From the NCBI GenBank assembly GCA_036262075.1, contig DATAJO010000034.1, forward strand, positions 221,996 through 285,995: a stretch of 64,000 bases of DNA. Direction: 5' to 3'. How positions within the stretch are numbered: the first letter of the stretch is position 1; the number at the start of each line of letters is the position of its first letter. Below the pieces are notes generated by a model that saw only the letters and a program-made list of their open reading frames with translations, was not told the origin of the DNA and did not search any database. Both the position numbers and the translations under genes were made by a program. Source of the stretch: JACDBZ01 sp036262075 (GTDB lineage Bacteria > Chloroflexota > Limnocylindria > QHBO01). Of this stretch, positions 1 to 8,587 are shown piece by piece.

Positions 1-177
1 ATCCTCGGCGGCATGCTCGGCGTGTTCGCCGGGTTCTTCCTCTACATCGGGGCCGCCGAGCTGCTGCCCGAGGCGCATCGCGCCGACCAGTCGCGCCGGG
101 TGGTGATGGCGACGCTCGCCGGCGTGGTCGCGATCTGGCTGTTCTCGTACGTCGCCGGCACGGTGGGCGGACATTGA
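1..177 (+). CDS. ZIP-family metal transporter, C-terminal end (partial)
   Basis: The reading frame is open from the first base to TGA at 175-177 and gives the last 58 residues of a membrane protein. It contains GFFLYIGAAELLPEAH, which matches the late transmembrane helix of ZIP (zinc/iron-regulated) permeases, followed by one more hydrophobic helix and a short GGH tail. ZIP proteins import Zn2+ and related divalent metals across the cytoplasmic membrane. The next gene, a Fur/Zur-type regulator, starts inside this stop codon (TTGA overlap), so the two are probably co-transcribed as a metal-uptake and metal-sensing pair. The N-terminal part lies outside the window, so the subfamily cannot be judged. 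Confidence 0.72.
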   Translation: MLGGMLGVFAGFFLYIGAAELLPEAHRADQSRRVVMATLAGVVAIWLFSYVAGTVGGH

Positions 178-647
178 ACGGCCGCTCCGTCGCCGATCGG
201 CTCCACGCGGCAGGCGAGCGGGTCACCCGCCAGCGGCTCCTCATCGCCGATGCGCTCGAGGCCGCCGGGCGCCAGGTCACGGCGCAGGAGCTGTACGACC
301 GCATCCGGCTGCGCGAGCCGGCGATCGGCCGGGCCACGGTGTTCCGCACGCTCGAGGCGCTCGTCGCCACCGGCGTCGCGCGCCGGCTCGAGCGCGAGGG
401 CCACGTCTACGGCTACGTTGCCTGCCGGCCCGACCACCACCACCATCTCGCCTGCGACCGATGCGGGCGCGTCGAGGAGATCGACGAGGCCTACATCCGG
501 CCGGTGGCCGAGCGGGTGGCCGACGACCTCGGCTTCACGATCGACGACGCCCGGCTCGACTTCTACGGGCTGTGCGCGGACTGCCGGGAGGCCACGGCGC
601 GCGCGCTTGCCGGCCAGGCGGGCGCGGCGAGCTCGGCGGGGCGCTAG
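174..647 (+). CDS. Fur-family metalloregulator, probably Zur-like
   Basis: This 157-residue protein has the Fur layout: an N-terminal winged helix (RVTRQRLLIADAL, then the recognition-helix region IGRATVFRTLEAL) and a C-terminal metal-binding dimerisation domain. The domain contains HHHHLACDRCG near residues 86-96 and a closing CADC pair, the two CxxC motifs of a structural Zn site. Fur-family proteins repress metal-uptake genes when the cofactor metal is bound. Translation appears to start at TTG (174), overlapping the ZIP transporter stop by 4 nt. Linkage to a ZIP transporter favours zinc sensing (Zur) over iron or peroxide sensing, but that is an inference. It converges on galE with only 6 nt between stops. 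Confidence 0.85.
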   Translation: MNGRSVADRLHAAGERVTRQRLLIADALEAAGRQVTAQELYDRIRLREPAIGRATVFRTLEALVATGVARRLEREGHVYGYVACRPDHHHHLACDRCGRVEEIDEAYIRPVAERVADDLGFTIDDARLDFYGLCADCREATARALAGQAGAASSAGR

Positions 648-653
648 CCGCCC

Positions 654-1691
654 TCAGCCGGCCGAGGCGGCGATGCGCTCGGGCGGCGGGCTGCTGACGG
701 CCTCATCGGCCTCGACGTAGCCGTTCGGGTGTGCCTGGCGCCAGGCCCAGGCATCGGCCAGCATCTGCTCGAGGCTCGAGTGCCTCGGCTGCCAGCCGAG
801 CTCGCGGCGCGCGCGCCGCGACGAGGCGACGAGGACCGGCGGGTCGCCGCTGCGCCGCTTGAGGACCCGGGCCGGAATGGCGCGGCCGGTGACGCGGCGG
901 GCGGCCTCGACCACCTCGCGCACGCTGAATCCGGCGGCCGAGCCGAGGTTGTAGATCTCGAGCGACGGATCGCCCTCGCCGGTCGCCTCGAGCGCGAGGA
1001 GGTGTGCCTCGGCGAGGTCGCGGACGTGAACGAAGTCGCGGATGCACGTCCCGTCCGGCGTCGGGTAGTCCTGCCCGAAGATCTGGACGTGGGTCGCCTG
1101 GCCGGCGGCGACGCGGAGGACGAGCGGGATGAGGTGCGTCTCCGGGTCGTGGTCCTCGCCGTTGCGCTCGGTGGCGCCGGCGACGTTGAAGTAGCGCAGG
1201 CTGATGGCCCGGAAGTCGTGGGCGGCCGCGAACCAGCGCATCGCGCCCTCGAACGCGAGCTTCGTCTCGCCGTACGGGTTGATCGGCTGGGTGCGGTCGG
1301 CCTCGGCGATCGGCACGCGGCGCGGCTCGCCGTACACCGCCGCGGTCGAGCTGTACACGAGGCGCGTCACGCCGGTGTGCTTCATCGCCTCGAGCAGGGA
1401 GACGCCGCCGGCGACGTTGACCCGGTAGTAGAGCCCGGGATCGGTCATCGACTCCCCGACGAGGGACCGAGCGGCGCAGTGGAGGACGGCGTCGACGCCG
1501 TCGGCGAGGATGTGCTCGAGGCGCAGGCGGTCGGCGATCTCGCCGATCACGACCCGCGCGCCGGCGGGCACGGACGAGCGGTGGCCGCTCGAGAGGTTGT
1601 CGTAGACGACGACGTCGTGCCCGGCCTCGATGAGGCGCTCGACCGAGGTCGACCCGACGTACCCGGCCCCGCCGACGACGAGGATCTTCAA
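654..1691 (-). CDS. galE: UDP-glucose 4-epimerase
   Basis: This 345-residue member of the extended short-chain dehydrogenase family interconverts UDP-glucose and UDP-galactose in the cytoplasm, supplying galactose and exopolysaccharide pathways. The N-terminal Rossmann motif VVGGAGYVGS binds NAD+. The catalytic YxxxK is visible as NPYGETK near residue 140, with the catalytic Ser/Thr in YSSTAAVYG just upstream. SLRYFNVAGA and VRDFVHVRDLA-like segments (here IRDFVHVRDLA) are typical GalE signatures, and the length is normal for the family. It lies 16 nt downstream of deoC on the same strand, so the two are probably one transcript driven by the promoter upstream of deoC. Related epimerases (for example UDP-GlcNAc or UDP-xylose 4-epimerase) cannot be fully excluded. 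Confidence 0.93.
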   Translation of the reverse strand: MKILVVGGAGYVGSTSVERLIEAGHDVVVYDNLSSGHRSSVPAGARVVIGEIADRLRLEHILADGVDAVLHCAARSLVGESMTDPGLYYRVNVAGGVSLLEAMKHTGVTRLVYSSTAAVYGEPRRVPIAEADRTQPINPYGETKLAFEGAMRWFAAAHDFRAISLRYFNVAGATERNGEDHDPETHLIPLVLRVAAGQATHVQIFGQDYPTPDGTCIRDFVHVRDLAEAHLLALEATGEGDPSLEIYNLGSAAGFSVREVVEAARRVTGRAIPARVLKRRSGDPPVLVASSRRARRELGWQPRHSSLEQMLADAWAWRQAHPNGYVEADEAVSSPPPERIAASAG

Positions 1692-1707
1692 TGCACGCTC
1701 CTTCGGC

Positions 1708-2409
1708 TCACCCGGCGGCCGCGGCGCCGGCGACCGGCTCGGTGGCCGTGACCGACCGGACGAGGCCGCTCGTCAGCACGGTCGAGATCCGCGTGGCCCC
1801 GGCGCGGGTGGTGGCCGCGATCTGGTCGAGCGACCGCAGCCGCCCCGCCGCCTTGACCCCGATGCGCGGCCCGACGCTGTCGCGCAGGAGCCGGGTGCGG
1901 GCCACGGTCGCGCGGGCGGTGCCGGTGCCGACGCTGGTGACGACATAGTCGGCGCCCGCTCGCTCGGCGAGTCGGCAGGCCCGGCGGATCAGCTCGTCCG
2001 GCTGTGGCTCGCCCTCGACGATGACGCCGGCCGCGGCGAGCGCCGAGTGCGCCATGTCGACCACGGCCAGCATGTCGTTGTACACGGTCTCCTCGTCGCC
2101 GGAGGCGAGCGCCCCGCCGTTGAGGACGAAGTCGATCTGCGTCGCGCCCTGCTCGAGCGCCTTCGACGCCTCGAAGGCCTTGACGCTCAGCAGCTCGGTG
2201 CCGTGCGGGAATCCGACGACCGTCCCGAGGGTCACGCGCGAGCGCCCGAGCTGGCGCTTCGCCGCCTTCACCAGCCATGGGTTCACGGTGAGCGCCGCGA
2301 GCTCGTGCTCGGTGGCGAGTGCCACCGCCGACTCCAGGTCGGCGAGCGTGGCGTTCGGCTGTGTGAGGCGGTGCTCGAGCCGGACGGCCCGACGCGCGCT
2401 GGCACTCAT
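1708..2409 (-). CDS. deoC: Deoxyribose-phosphate aldolase
   Basis: This 233-residue class I aldolase cleaves 2-deoxyribose-5-phosphate to acetaldehyde and glyceraldehyde-3-phosphate in deoxynucleoside salvage. Family landmarks are TVVGFPHGTE near residues 62-71, the EIDFVLNGG-like segment (here QIDFVLNGG), and a region with GVKAAGRLRS that carries the Schiff-base-forming lysine. GADYVVTSVGTGTA is the usual DeoC phosphate-site neighbourhood. It is the first gene of a short minus-strand unit with galE. A CTGACA/TACAAT promoter lies about 75-100 nt upstream of the ATG. No other deo genes (deoA, deoD, deoB) are present in the window. Confidence 0.93.
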   Translation of the reverse strand: MSASARRAVRLEHRLTQPNATLADLESAVALATEHELAALTVNPWLVKAAKRQLGRSRVTLGTVVGFPHGTELLSVKAFEASKALEQGATQIDFVLNGGALASGDEETVYNDMLAVVDMAHSALAAAGVIVEGEPQPDELIRRACRLAERAGADYVVTSVGTGTARATVARTRLLRDSVGPRIGVKAAGRLRSLDQIAATTRAGATRISTVLTSGLVRSVTATEPVAGAAAAG

Positions 2410-2484
2410 CGAAGCGCGGTCCCTCCGGGTCGGATCTGAGGGCGATGCGGATAAGGACAGACCGGGGATCGGCCCGGATCGCCG

Positions 2485-2512
2485 ATTGTAGCAGCGTCCC
2501 CCGGGCTGTCAG
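2485..2512 (-). promoter_or_regulatory. Sigma-70-type promoter for deoC-galE
   Basis: On the minus strand a -35-like CTGACA (2507-2512) is followed after 16 bp by a -10 TACAAT (2485-2490). Transcription would begin near 2478, giving a leader of about 70 nt before the deoC ATG at 2409. The -35 overlaps a small hairpin (GGGCT/AGCCC, 2503-2515). Confidence 0.55.
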
Positions 2513-2553
2513 CCCTCAGCCCGAGGCGCAACGGGACGCGCCGGTGCCAGCGA

Positions 2554-3984
2554 TCACCGCGTCCGGTCCTGGCCGGCATGGAGCGCCCGCGCCAGGGCCA
2601 CGAGCCGCTCCGGCTCATTGAGCCGCGGGTCGTCGATGACCGCCTCGGTGAGCCGATCCAGGAGGCGGCCGATCTCCGGGCCGGGCGGGATGTCGAGCGC
2701 CTGCTGGAGGACGGTGCCGTCGATCGCCAGGCCGCCACCCACCGCCGGGGCGGCACGCTCGGCCTCGGTCCGGCGGCGCAGCTCGTCGAGCCCGCCGACC
2801 TCCGGCTCGACGACGCCGGAGGCCGCGTTGTCCGCCGCGCGCAGGGCGAACAGGTCGTCGAGGAGGTCGGCGCCGACGCGGCGGATGAAGCGGCGCACGG
2901 CGGCATCGGTCCAGGTCGCGTCGTAGCCGAACATGTGGTGCCGCACGAGCCGCTCGACGCGGGCGATCTCCGGCGAGCCGAAGCGGAGCCGGCGCATGAC
3001 GGCGCCCGCCAGCGTGGCGCCCACCCGCTCGTGGCCGATGAAGTGGCCGTCCGCCTCGGTCGGCGCCTTGCCCACGTCGTGGAGCAGGCCCGCCAGGCGC
3101 AGGATCGGGTCGTCGGGCGGCAGGACATCCGCGGTGCGCAGCGAATGGTCGAGGGCGTCGCCGGGCAGCGGCTTGCCCTGGGCCACGCCGCGCAGCGCGG
3201 CGAGCTCGGGCAGCAGGATCTCGAGGATGCCGATCTCCTCCCAGCGGGCCAGGGCGGCCGACGGCCGGATGACGGGATCGGCGAGGAGGCGCAGCAGCTC
3301 GTCGCGCACCCGCTCGGCCGACAGCTCCGCGACGTGGCCCGCGTTCTCGGTCAACGCCGCGGCCGTGGCGGGCTCGATCTCGAAGTCGAAACGCGCCGCG
3401 AAGCGCACGGCGCGGAGGATGCGGAGCGCGTCCTCACGCAGCCGCTCGCCGGGATCCCCGACCGCGCGAATGACGCCGGCCCGGAGGTCGGCGACGCCGC
3501 CGTGCGGGTCGACCAGCCGACCGGTGACCGAGGTGGCCGGGTCGTCGGGCAGCCAGGCGATGGCGTTGATCGTGAAGTCGCGGCGCGCGAGGTCATCGGC
3601 CAGGGAGCCGTGGAACACGACCTCGTCGGGCCGACGGCGGTCGCGGTAGCCCCACTCGGTGCGGTAGGTCGTGATCTGCACCGGCTGCGGTCCGGGGATC
3701 GTCACCGTCCCGAAGCGGTTCGCCCACCACGAGCCGCTGAACAGCGCGTGGACCGTCTCGGGCGGCGCGGCGGTGGCCACGTCCCAGTCGCCCGGCTCGT
3801 GGCCGAGGAGCAGGTCACGCAGGCAGCCGCCGACCAGGGCGGCCTCGTGGCCGGCCTCGTGGAGGGTGCGCAGCACGTCGCGCGGCGCGTCCGGCAGCGA
3901 TGGGATCGCCCACGCCGACCCGTCGCCCAGGTCGGTCAGGACGGGCTCGGGGCCGGGTCGCCGAGGAACAGGTAGCTGCGCCAC
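2554..3984 (-). CDS. CCA tRNA nucleotidyltransferase / poly(A) polymerase family, with HD domain
   Basis: This 476-residue class II nucleotidyltransferase adds or repairs the 3' CCA end of tRNA, or adds poly(A) tails. The catalytic head is evident: LVGGCLRDLLLG near residues 50-60, followed by DWDVATAAPP with the metal-binding carboxylates, then the RDFTINAIAW motif and the RILRAVRFAARFDF helix. A C-terminal HD phosphohydrolase-like domain is marked by GLLHDVGK. The GTG at 3984 lies 49 nt inside the upstream HNH gene. An alternative is CTG at 3939, which would form a CTGA overlap with the HNH stop but has no clear ribosome-binding site. CCA versus poly(A) specificity cannot be told from sequence by eye. 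Confidence 0.88.
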   Translation of the reverse strand: MAQLPVPRRPGPEPVLTDLGDGSAWAIPSLPDAPRDVLRTLHEAGHEAALVGGCLRDLLLGHEPGDWDVATAAPPETVHALFSGSWWANRFGTVTIPGPQPVQITTYRTEWGYRDRRRPDEVVFHGSLADDLARRDFTINAIAWLPDDPATSVTGRLVDPHGGVADLRAGVIRAVGDPGERLREDALRILRAVRFAARFDFEIEPATAAALTENAGHVAELSAERVRDELLRLLADPVIRPSAALARWEEIGILEILLPELAALRGVAQGKPLPGDALDHSLRTADVLPPDDPILRLAGLLHDVGKAPTEADGHFIGHERVGATLAGAVMRRLRFGSPEIARVERLVRHHMFGYDATWTDAAVRRFIRRVGADLLDDLFALRAADNAASGVVEPEVGGLDELRRRTEAERAAPAVGGGLAIDGTVLQQALDIPPGPEIGRLLDRLTEAVIDDPRLNEPERLVALARALHAGQDRTR

Positions 3985-4469
3985 GCGTCGTTCCGCTCGT
4001 CGGCGAGGTACGTGCCGAACAGGTAGCGCAGGTCGGCGCGCGGTGCTCGCGGCTCACGGAGGAGCTGCATGCGGGCCTCGGCCAGGGTCTTGCCGCCCTT
4101 GCGGTGGTTGCAGGCGCGGCACGCGGCCACGAGGTTCTCCCACTCGTGCCGCCCGCCGCGGTGCTTCGGCATGACGTGGTCGATCGTCAAATCGCGGGAC
4201 ACGACGCCGCAGTACTGGCAGGTGTGCCTGTCCCGCGCGAAGACCTCCCGCCGGCTGAGGCGCACGCGCGGCTGCGGCCGCTTGACGTGGTGCTGGAGCC
4301 GGATGACCGACGGCGCCGGGATCTCGACCGTCGGCGTGCGGATGACCTGGTGGTTCTTGGCGAGGAGCTCGGCCTTCGCCGCACCGAGCAGCCGGAAGGC
4401 GCGCCTGATGTCGCAGACGTTGAGCGGCTCGTAGTTCTGGTTCAGGACCAGGACCGGTGCATTGATCAT
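3936..4469 (-). CDS. HNH endonuclease-domain protein
   Basis: This 177-residue protein has a C-terminal HNH nuclease fold: the zinc-knuckle CQYCG, then DLTIDHVMPKHRGG with the catalytic His, and ENLVAACRACNHRKGGKT with the second CxxC. The N-terminal segment (VLNQNYEPLNVCDIRRAFRL) is typical of a widespread stand-alone HNH family in Chloroflexota and Actinobacteriota whose cellular role is not settled. There is no adjacent terminase, methylase or phage gene, so it does not look like part of a phage or restriction unit. It overlaps the CCA-adding enzyme downstream by 49 nt (or 4 nt if that gene uses its CTG). Confidence 0.85.
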   Translation of the reverse strand: MINAPVLVLNQNYEPLNVCDIRRAFRLLGAAKAELLAKNHQVIRTPTVEIPAPSVIRLQHHVKRPQPRVRLSRREVFARDRHTCQYCGVVSRDLTIDHVMPKHRGGRHEWENLVAACRACNHRKGGKTLAEARMQLLREPRAPRADLRYLFGTYLADERNDAWRSYLFLGDPAPSPS

Positions 4470-4492
4470 CGTCGGAGGCCTTCCTTGCGCCG

Positions 4493-4498
4493 ATCATA
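4493..4498 (-). promoter_or_regulatory. Possible -10 element upstream of the HNH gene
   Basis: TATGAT on the minus strand lies 24 nt upstream of the HNH ATG. No convincing -35 hexamer is seen at 16-18 bp, so this is only a weak candidate promoter for the HNH-CCA unit. Confidence 0.3.
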
Positions 4499-4602
4499 GT
4501 CCAGCCGCCGAATCGTGCATCCGCGAGAGGCCGATGTCGGGGTACGCGCGAAATCAGGCGCCCGGGTGGTGTGGGCCACTCGTCCGGGCGATGAACGGGC
4601 GA

Positions 4603-4627
4603 CCGGCCCCCGGAGCCCGGGAGCCGG
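4603..4627 (-). terminator. GC-rich hairpin after the PTS operon
   Basis: A strong stem-loop (outer CCGGC/GCCGG, inner CCCGG/CCGGG, 3-nt loop) sits 27 nt after the ulaA-like stop. No T-run follows on the minus strand, so it could be a pause, a 3'-end stabiliser or a factor-dependent terminator rather than a classical intrinsic terminator. The rest of 4470-4653 shows no gene. Confidence 0.4.
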
Positions 4628-4653
4628 CCGCAACGCCACGGATCGGATGACGC

Positions 4654-6099
4654 TCAGACCTTGGTGGCGGACGGTTCCGCCGAGGCCTGCGCATCGGCGT
4701 CGTAGGTGGGCTTCGGCAGCTGGGACTGGACCCACCAGGCCAGGGCCAGCAGCAGCACGACGACCACGGCCAGGCCGATGTAGAGCATCGGCACACCGAG
4801 GCGGGCGACGTTGCCGACCACGATGCCGAACCACTGGAAGTCGGCGTCGCCGAAGGTCGTGTTGGCGAAGCCGAGCTCGCCCATCACCGGCAGCAGGAAG
4901 GCGGCGCCGAAGGTGATGAACACCCCGTTGATGAAGCCGCCGATGACCGCCCCGAGGCGTCCGCCGGTCGCGTTGCCGAAGACGCCGGCCGTCCCACCGG
5001 TGAAGAAGTGCGGCACCATGCCGGGCAGGATCAGCGCGAGCGCCATGCCGAGGCCGCCGGTGGCGGCCAGGATGCCCAGGCTGACGAGCCCACCGGCGAA
5101 GCTGGCCAGGAAGCCGATGATCACCGCGTTCGGCGCGAACGGGAAGGTGATCGGGCAGTCGAGCGCCGGCAGGGCATCCGGCACGATCCGCGAGCCGATG
5201 CCGGCGAAGGCCGGAACGATCTCGCCGAGGATGGTGCGCACCCCGAGCAGGATCACCGCCACGCCGGCGGCGAAGGTCAGCGCCTGGGTGATGCCGAAGA
5301 CGACGAGGTCACCGCCGCCGCTGATCTCGGCCGCCGCCTCGGGGCCGGCCGACAGGGAGTACCAGACCGCGAAGATGACGTAGATCACGATCATCGCCAC
5401 CGCGGTGGCGACCATGGCGTCGCGCAGGAAGTTGAAGGTCTTCGGGAAGCTCATCTCCTCGGTCGACTTCGAGCGTCCACCGACGAGCTTCCCGGCCAGG
5501 CCGGCGAGGATGTAGCCGGCGGTCCCGAAATGGCCGATCGCCACCGGCTGATCGTTCGTGATGCGGCGCATGAACGGCTGCCCGAGCGCCGGCATCACGA
5601 CCATGATCGTGCCGAGCAGGATGCCGCTGACGATGATGTTCGGCACGTCGACGATGCCGGCCGCCGACATCACCACGGCCAGCATGGTGGCCATGAACAG
5701 GATGTGGTGCCCGGTCAGGAAGATGTACTTCATCGGCGTCAGCCGCGCGAGCACCAGGTTGACGATGAAGCCGAGGAGCATCACCCACGCGACCGTCGTG
5801 CCGAACTCGCCGGCCGCGATGGCGGTGATCGCCTCGTTGGTGGGCACCACGCCCTGGGCGTTGAAGACCTCCAGGATCATCGTGCCCAGCGGCTGGAGGG
5901 CCCCGACCACGGCGGTGGCGCCCACGCCCAGGATGACGAAGCCGAGGATGGCCTTCAGCGTGCCGCCGATGATCTCGCCGGCAGGCTTGCGCAGGGCCAG
6001 CAGGCCCAGGAGCACGATCAGACCGACGAGGAAGGCGGGAACGCTGAGGATCTCCTCGACGATGAATCGAACGAGTCCGCCGATGACGTCCAACTTCAC
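4654..6099 (-). CDS. ulaA: PTS ascorbate-family transporter, subunit IIC
   Basis: This 481-residue polytopic membrane protein resembles the UlaA/SgaT family, the vitamin C porter of the PTS. It imports its substrate while IIB phosphorylates it. About 11-12 hydrophobic helices are visible. Diagnostic stretches include LDCPITFPFAPNAVIIGF near residues 320-337 and FTGGTAGVFGNATGGRLGA around 370-390, which are very characteristic of UlaA. It is the last gene of a minus-strand unit HPr-EI-IIA-IIB-IIC, 54 nt after the IIB gene. No ascorbate-6-P lactonase, decarboxylase or epimerase genes are nearby, so the true substrate may be another sugar acid or a pentose-like compound. Confidence 0.9.
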   Translation of the reverse strand: MKLDVIGGLVRFIVEEILSVPAFLVGLIVLLGLLALRKPAGEIIGGTLKAILGFVILGVGATAVVGALQPLGTMILEVFNAQGVVPTNEAITAIAAGEFGTTVAWVMLLGFIVNLVLARLTPMKYIFLTGHHILFMATMLAVVMSAAGIVDVPNIIVSGILLGTIMVVMPALGQPFMRRITNDQPVAIGHFGTAGYILAGLAGKLVGGRSKSTEEMSFPKTFNFLRDAMVATAVAMIVIYVIFAVWYSLSAGPEAAAEISGGGDLVVFGITQALTFAAGVAVILLGVRTILGEIVPAFAGIGSRIVPDALPALDCPITFPFAPNAVIIGFLASFAGGLVSLGILAATGGLGMALALILPGMVPHFFTGGTAGVFGNATGGRLGAVIGGFINGVFITFGAAFLLPVMGELGFANTTFGDADFQWFGIVVGNVARLGVPMLYIGLAVVVVLLLALAWWVQSQLPKPTYDADAQASAEPSATKV

Positions 6100-6153
6100 T
6101 CTCCTTTGCCGCGCTCGCTCACGCGGCGCTCAGCACGGTTCGACGCGAGACCC

Positions 6154-6447
6154 TCAGCCACCTTCGGCTGACGGCTGGATGACCTCGCGCAGCTTTCGCT
6201 CGATCTCCTCCTTGTCGAAGAAGTTGGTGACGGTCACCAGCGTTCCCCGGACCTGTCCGAGCTGCTCGGCCAGCTCCGAGCTGGTCAGCACGATGTCCGC
6301 GCCGGTACCCGCGCCGCGCGCGGTGCCGATGTCGGCAACCTCCACCGTGGCGTCCTCGACGCCGATGCGCCTCAGCGCCTCCTCGGTGTTCATCCGGAGC
6401 AGCAGCCCCGTGCCGAGGCCCATTCCGCAGACGGCTAGGATCTTCAT
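6154..6447 (-). CDS. ulaB: PTS ascorbate-family phosphocarrier, subunit IIB
   Basis: This 97-residue cytoplasmic protein has the P-loop-like active site VCGMGLGTG at residues 6-14, where the cysteine accepts phosphate from IIA and passes it to the imported substrate. Length and motif match the UlaB/SgaB (lactose/cellobiose-like IIB) family. The ATG overlaps the stop of the IIA gene by 4 nt (ATGA), which indicates translational coupling. The IIC permease follows after 54 nt. Other IIB proteins with CGMGxGTS motifs (galactitol type) are related, but the partner IIC is clearly of the UlaA type. Confidence 0.9.
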   Translation of the reverse strand: MKILAVCGMGLGTGLLLRMNTEEALRRIGVEDATVEVADIGTARGAGTGADIVLTSSELAEQLGQVRGTLVTVTNFFDKEEIERKLREVIQPSAEGG

Positions 6448-6911
6448 CCACTGGCTCCTTCCACCAGGCTGAGTACGTCCTCGACGGCGGTCGCCGTCAT
6501 CAGCCGCTCGCGGGCGGCATCGTCGCCCAGGAGCTCGGCCATCTGGCGCAGCGCCTCGACGTGGGAATCGGCGTCGGGCGCGGCGAGGCCGACGACCAGC
6601 CGCACCGGATCGTTGTCGGCATGGCCGAACGCCACCGGCGGATCGAGGGTGAGGACGCTGAACGCGACCCCGTGCACCGCCGGACTCGGCCGGGAGTGGG
6701 CCAGCGCGACGCCGGGCGCGATGACGATGTACGGCCCGTACTCCTCGAGCGCGGCGAGCATCTCGTCGGTGTAGGCGGGATCGACCCGACCTCCGGCGAC
6801 GAGGAGCTCGCCGGAGCGGCGCACCGCCGATTCCCGATCGGGATGCGCCTCGCGAAGCGCGATCGACGCGGGGTCGAGGCTGTCGCGCAGGCTGGTCGCG
6901 GGGCCGCTCAT
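6444..6911 (-). CDS. ulaC: PTS subunit IIA, UlaC/mannitol-fructose type
   Basis: This 155-residue IIA protein carries the phospho-accepting histidine in GVALAHSRP near residue 70. It is preceded by an aromatic-rich EEYGPYIVIAP segment and followed by VLTLDPPVAFGHADNDPV, as in UlaC and PTS-EIIA type 2 domains. It relays phosphate from HPr to IIB. The start is the ATG at 6911, which overlaps the EI stop by 4 nt; upstream in-frame codons lie inside ptsI and are unlikely to be used. Together with EI and HPr in the same operon it forms a self-contained phosphorelay. Confidence 0.88.
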   Translation of the reverse strand: MSGPATSLRDSLDPASIALREAHPDRESAVRRSGELLVAGGRVDPAYTDEMLAALEEYGPYIVIAPGVALAHSRPSPAVHGVAFSVLTLDPPVAFGHADNDPVRLVVGLAAPDADSHVEALRQMAELLGDDAARERLMTATAVEDVLSLVEGASG

Positions 6912-8587
6912 GCCACCGCCCCCGCCGGCGCCAGGAGGGCAGCGACCGCCTCGCGCGCCTCCCGCGCCGAGCGCATCTCGCACGCGCGTGTGGCGGCCGC
7001 GCGGCACTCGTCGAGCCGGACGCTGGCCAGCGCGCGTTTCACCGCGCCGAAGGAGTGTGGATCCATCGAGAGCTCATCGACCCCGAGGCCCACGAGGGCC
7101 AGTGCCCCGACCGGGTCGCCGGCCATCTCGCCGCACACCGCCACCGGGATCCCGGTGCCATGCCCGCCCTCGACCACGGAACGCACGGCGCGCAGCACGG
7201 CGGGATGCATCGGGTCCTGGCGGCCGGCGAGCGCCGGATTGGTGCGATCCGCCGCGAGGAGGTACTGGGTGAGGTCGTTGGTGCCGATGCTGAAGAAGTC
7301 CACCGCCGCGGCCAGCTGATCGGCGACCAGCGCGGCGGACGGGACCTCGACCATGATCCCGATTCGGATCGCCGGCATCGGTTTGCCATCGGCTGCCTCG
7401 GCCAGCAGATCCCGGACCAGCTCGACGTCGGAAAGGTCGGCCACCATGGGCGCCATGACCCACGGCTCGGCCTCGGTCCGCTCGGCTGCGGCGAGGATCG
7501 CGCGCAGCTGCGTGACGAGCAGCTCACGGTTCCCGGCCGCCAGGCGCACCGCGCGCACGCCGAGGAACGGGTTCTCCTCCGGCTGGCGGCGCAGGAAGGG
7601 AAGCTCCTTGTCGCCGCCGATGTCGAGGGTGCGGACCACGAAGGGGCGCCCGGCGAACGGCTCCATGGCGGCGAGATAGGCATCCGCCTGCTCGTCGACC
7701 GACGGCGCCGACGTCCGACCCATGAACATGAACTCGGTGCGGAACAGGCCGACGCCCTCCGCCCCGGCCTCGGCCGCGCCCGATGCCTCCTCCGGCCGGC
7801 CGATGTTCGCCGCGATCATCACCCGGTGGCCGTCGGCGGTGGCGAGCGGCGTCTCGCGCAGCGCAAAGTTCGCCGCCGCGAGCTCCCGCGCCCCCTCGAC
7901 CGCGGCCTCCAGCCGGGCGCGCGCCTCCGCATCGGGGTCGACCACGACCTCGCCGGTCGAGCCGTCGACGCCGATCAGCTCCGCCCCCTCCGCCGCCGCC
8001 AGCAGACCGGTCACCCCCACCACGGCCGGGATGCCGAGGGCCCGAGCCAGGATGGCGGCGTGGGCCGTCGGCGAGCCGCCCTCGAGCGCGATGCCGGCGA
8101 GGAGCGACGCCTCCAGCTCGGCGGTGACCGACGGCGGCAGGTCGGGCGCGATCGCCACGCTGCGGTGCTCGAGCGCGGGGATGGCCTGGCCGCGGATGAT
8201 CCGCGCGATTCGCTCGGCGACGTCGCGCACGTCGGCGGCGCGGGCGGCGAGCAGCTCGTCGTCGAGCGCGGCCAGCACCGCGGCCTGCTGCTCGCCGGCG
8301 GCGAGGATCGCATCGGCCGCTCCCGTGCCGGACTCGATCGCCCGCCGCGCGGCGTCGATGAGCTCGGGATCGCCGGCCATCATCGCCTGGGCCTCGAGGA
8401 TGCCCGCCTCCGACTCGCGCCCGGCGTCGCGCAGGCGCTGCGCGAGGCGGCCGAGCTGGTCCGCGGCCATGGCGGCGGCCTCGTCCAGCGGGACCACTTC
8501 GTCGCCGCCCGCCTGCGGCCGGTAGACCCACGGCGGCGCCAGGCCGATGCCCGGAGCCGCCGGAACGCCCCGCAGCGAGGCGCTCAT
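6908..8587 (-). CDS. ptsI: PTS enzyme I (phosphoenolpyruvate-protein phosphotransferase)
   Basis: This 559-residue cytoplasmic enzyme takes phosphate from PEP onto an active-site histidine and hands it to HPr. The His lies in GGSPTAHAAILARALGIP around residues 170-187. The PEP-binding barrel shows GAEGVGLFRTEFMFM, the RTLDIGGDKELPF segment, GIMVEVPSAALVAD, and FFSIGTNDLTQYLLAADR near the C terminus. Length is slightly below the usual 570-575. It overlaps HPr upstream by 4 nt and IIA downstream by 4 nt. This is the only EI in the window, and its operon linkage to one EII set suggests it may serve only this transporter. Confidence 0.95.
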   Translation of the reverse strand: MSASLRGVPAAPGIGLAPPWVYRPQAGGDEVVPLDEAAAMAADQLGRLAQRLRDAGRESEAGILEAQAMMAGDPELIDAARRAIESGTGAADAILAAGEQQAAVLAALDDELLAARAADVRDVAERIARIIRGQAIPALEHRSVAIAPDLPPSVTAELEASLLAGIALEGGSPTAHAAILARALGIPAVVGVTGLLAAAEGAELIGVDGSTGEVVVDPDAEARARLEAAVEGARELAAANFALRETPLATADGHRVMIAANIGRPEEASGAAEAGAEGVGLFRTEFMFMGRTSAPSVDEQADAYLAAMEPFAGRPFVVRTLDIGGDKELPFLRRQPEENPFLGVRAVRLAAGNRELLVTQLRAILAAAERTEAEPWVMAPMVADLSDVELVRDLLAEAADGKPMPAIRIGIMVEVPSAALVADQLAAAVDFFSIGTNDLTQYLLAADRTNPALAGRQDPMHPAVLRAVRSVVEGGHGTGIPVAVCGEMAGDPVGALALVGLGVDELSMDPHSFGAVKRALASVRLDECRAAATRACEMRSAREAREAVAALLAPAGAVA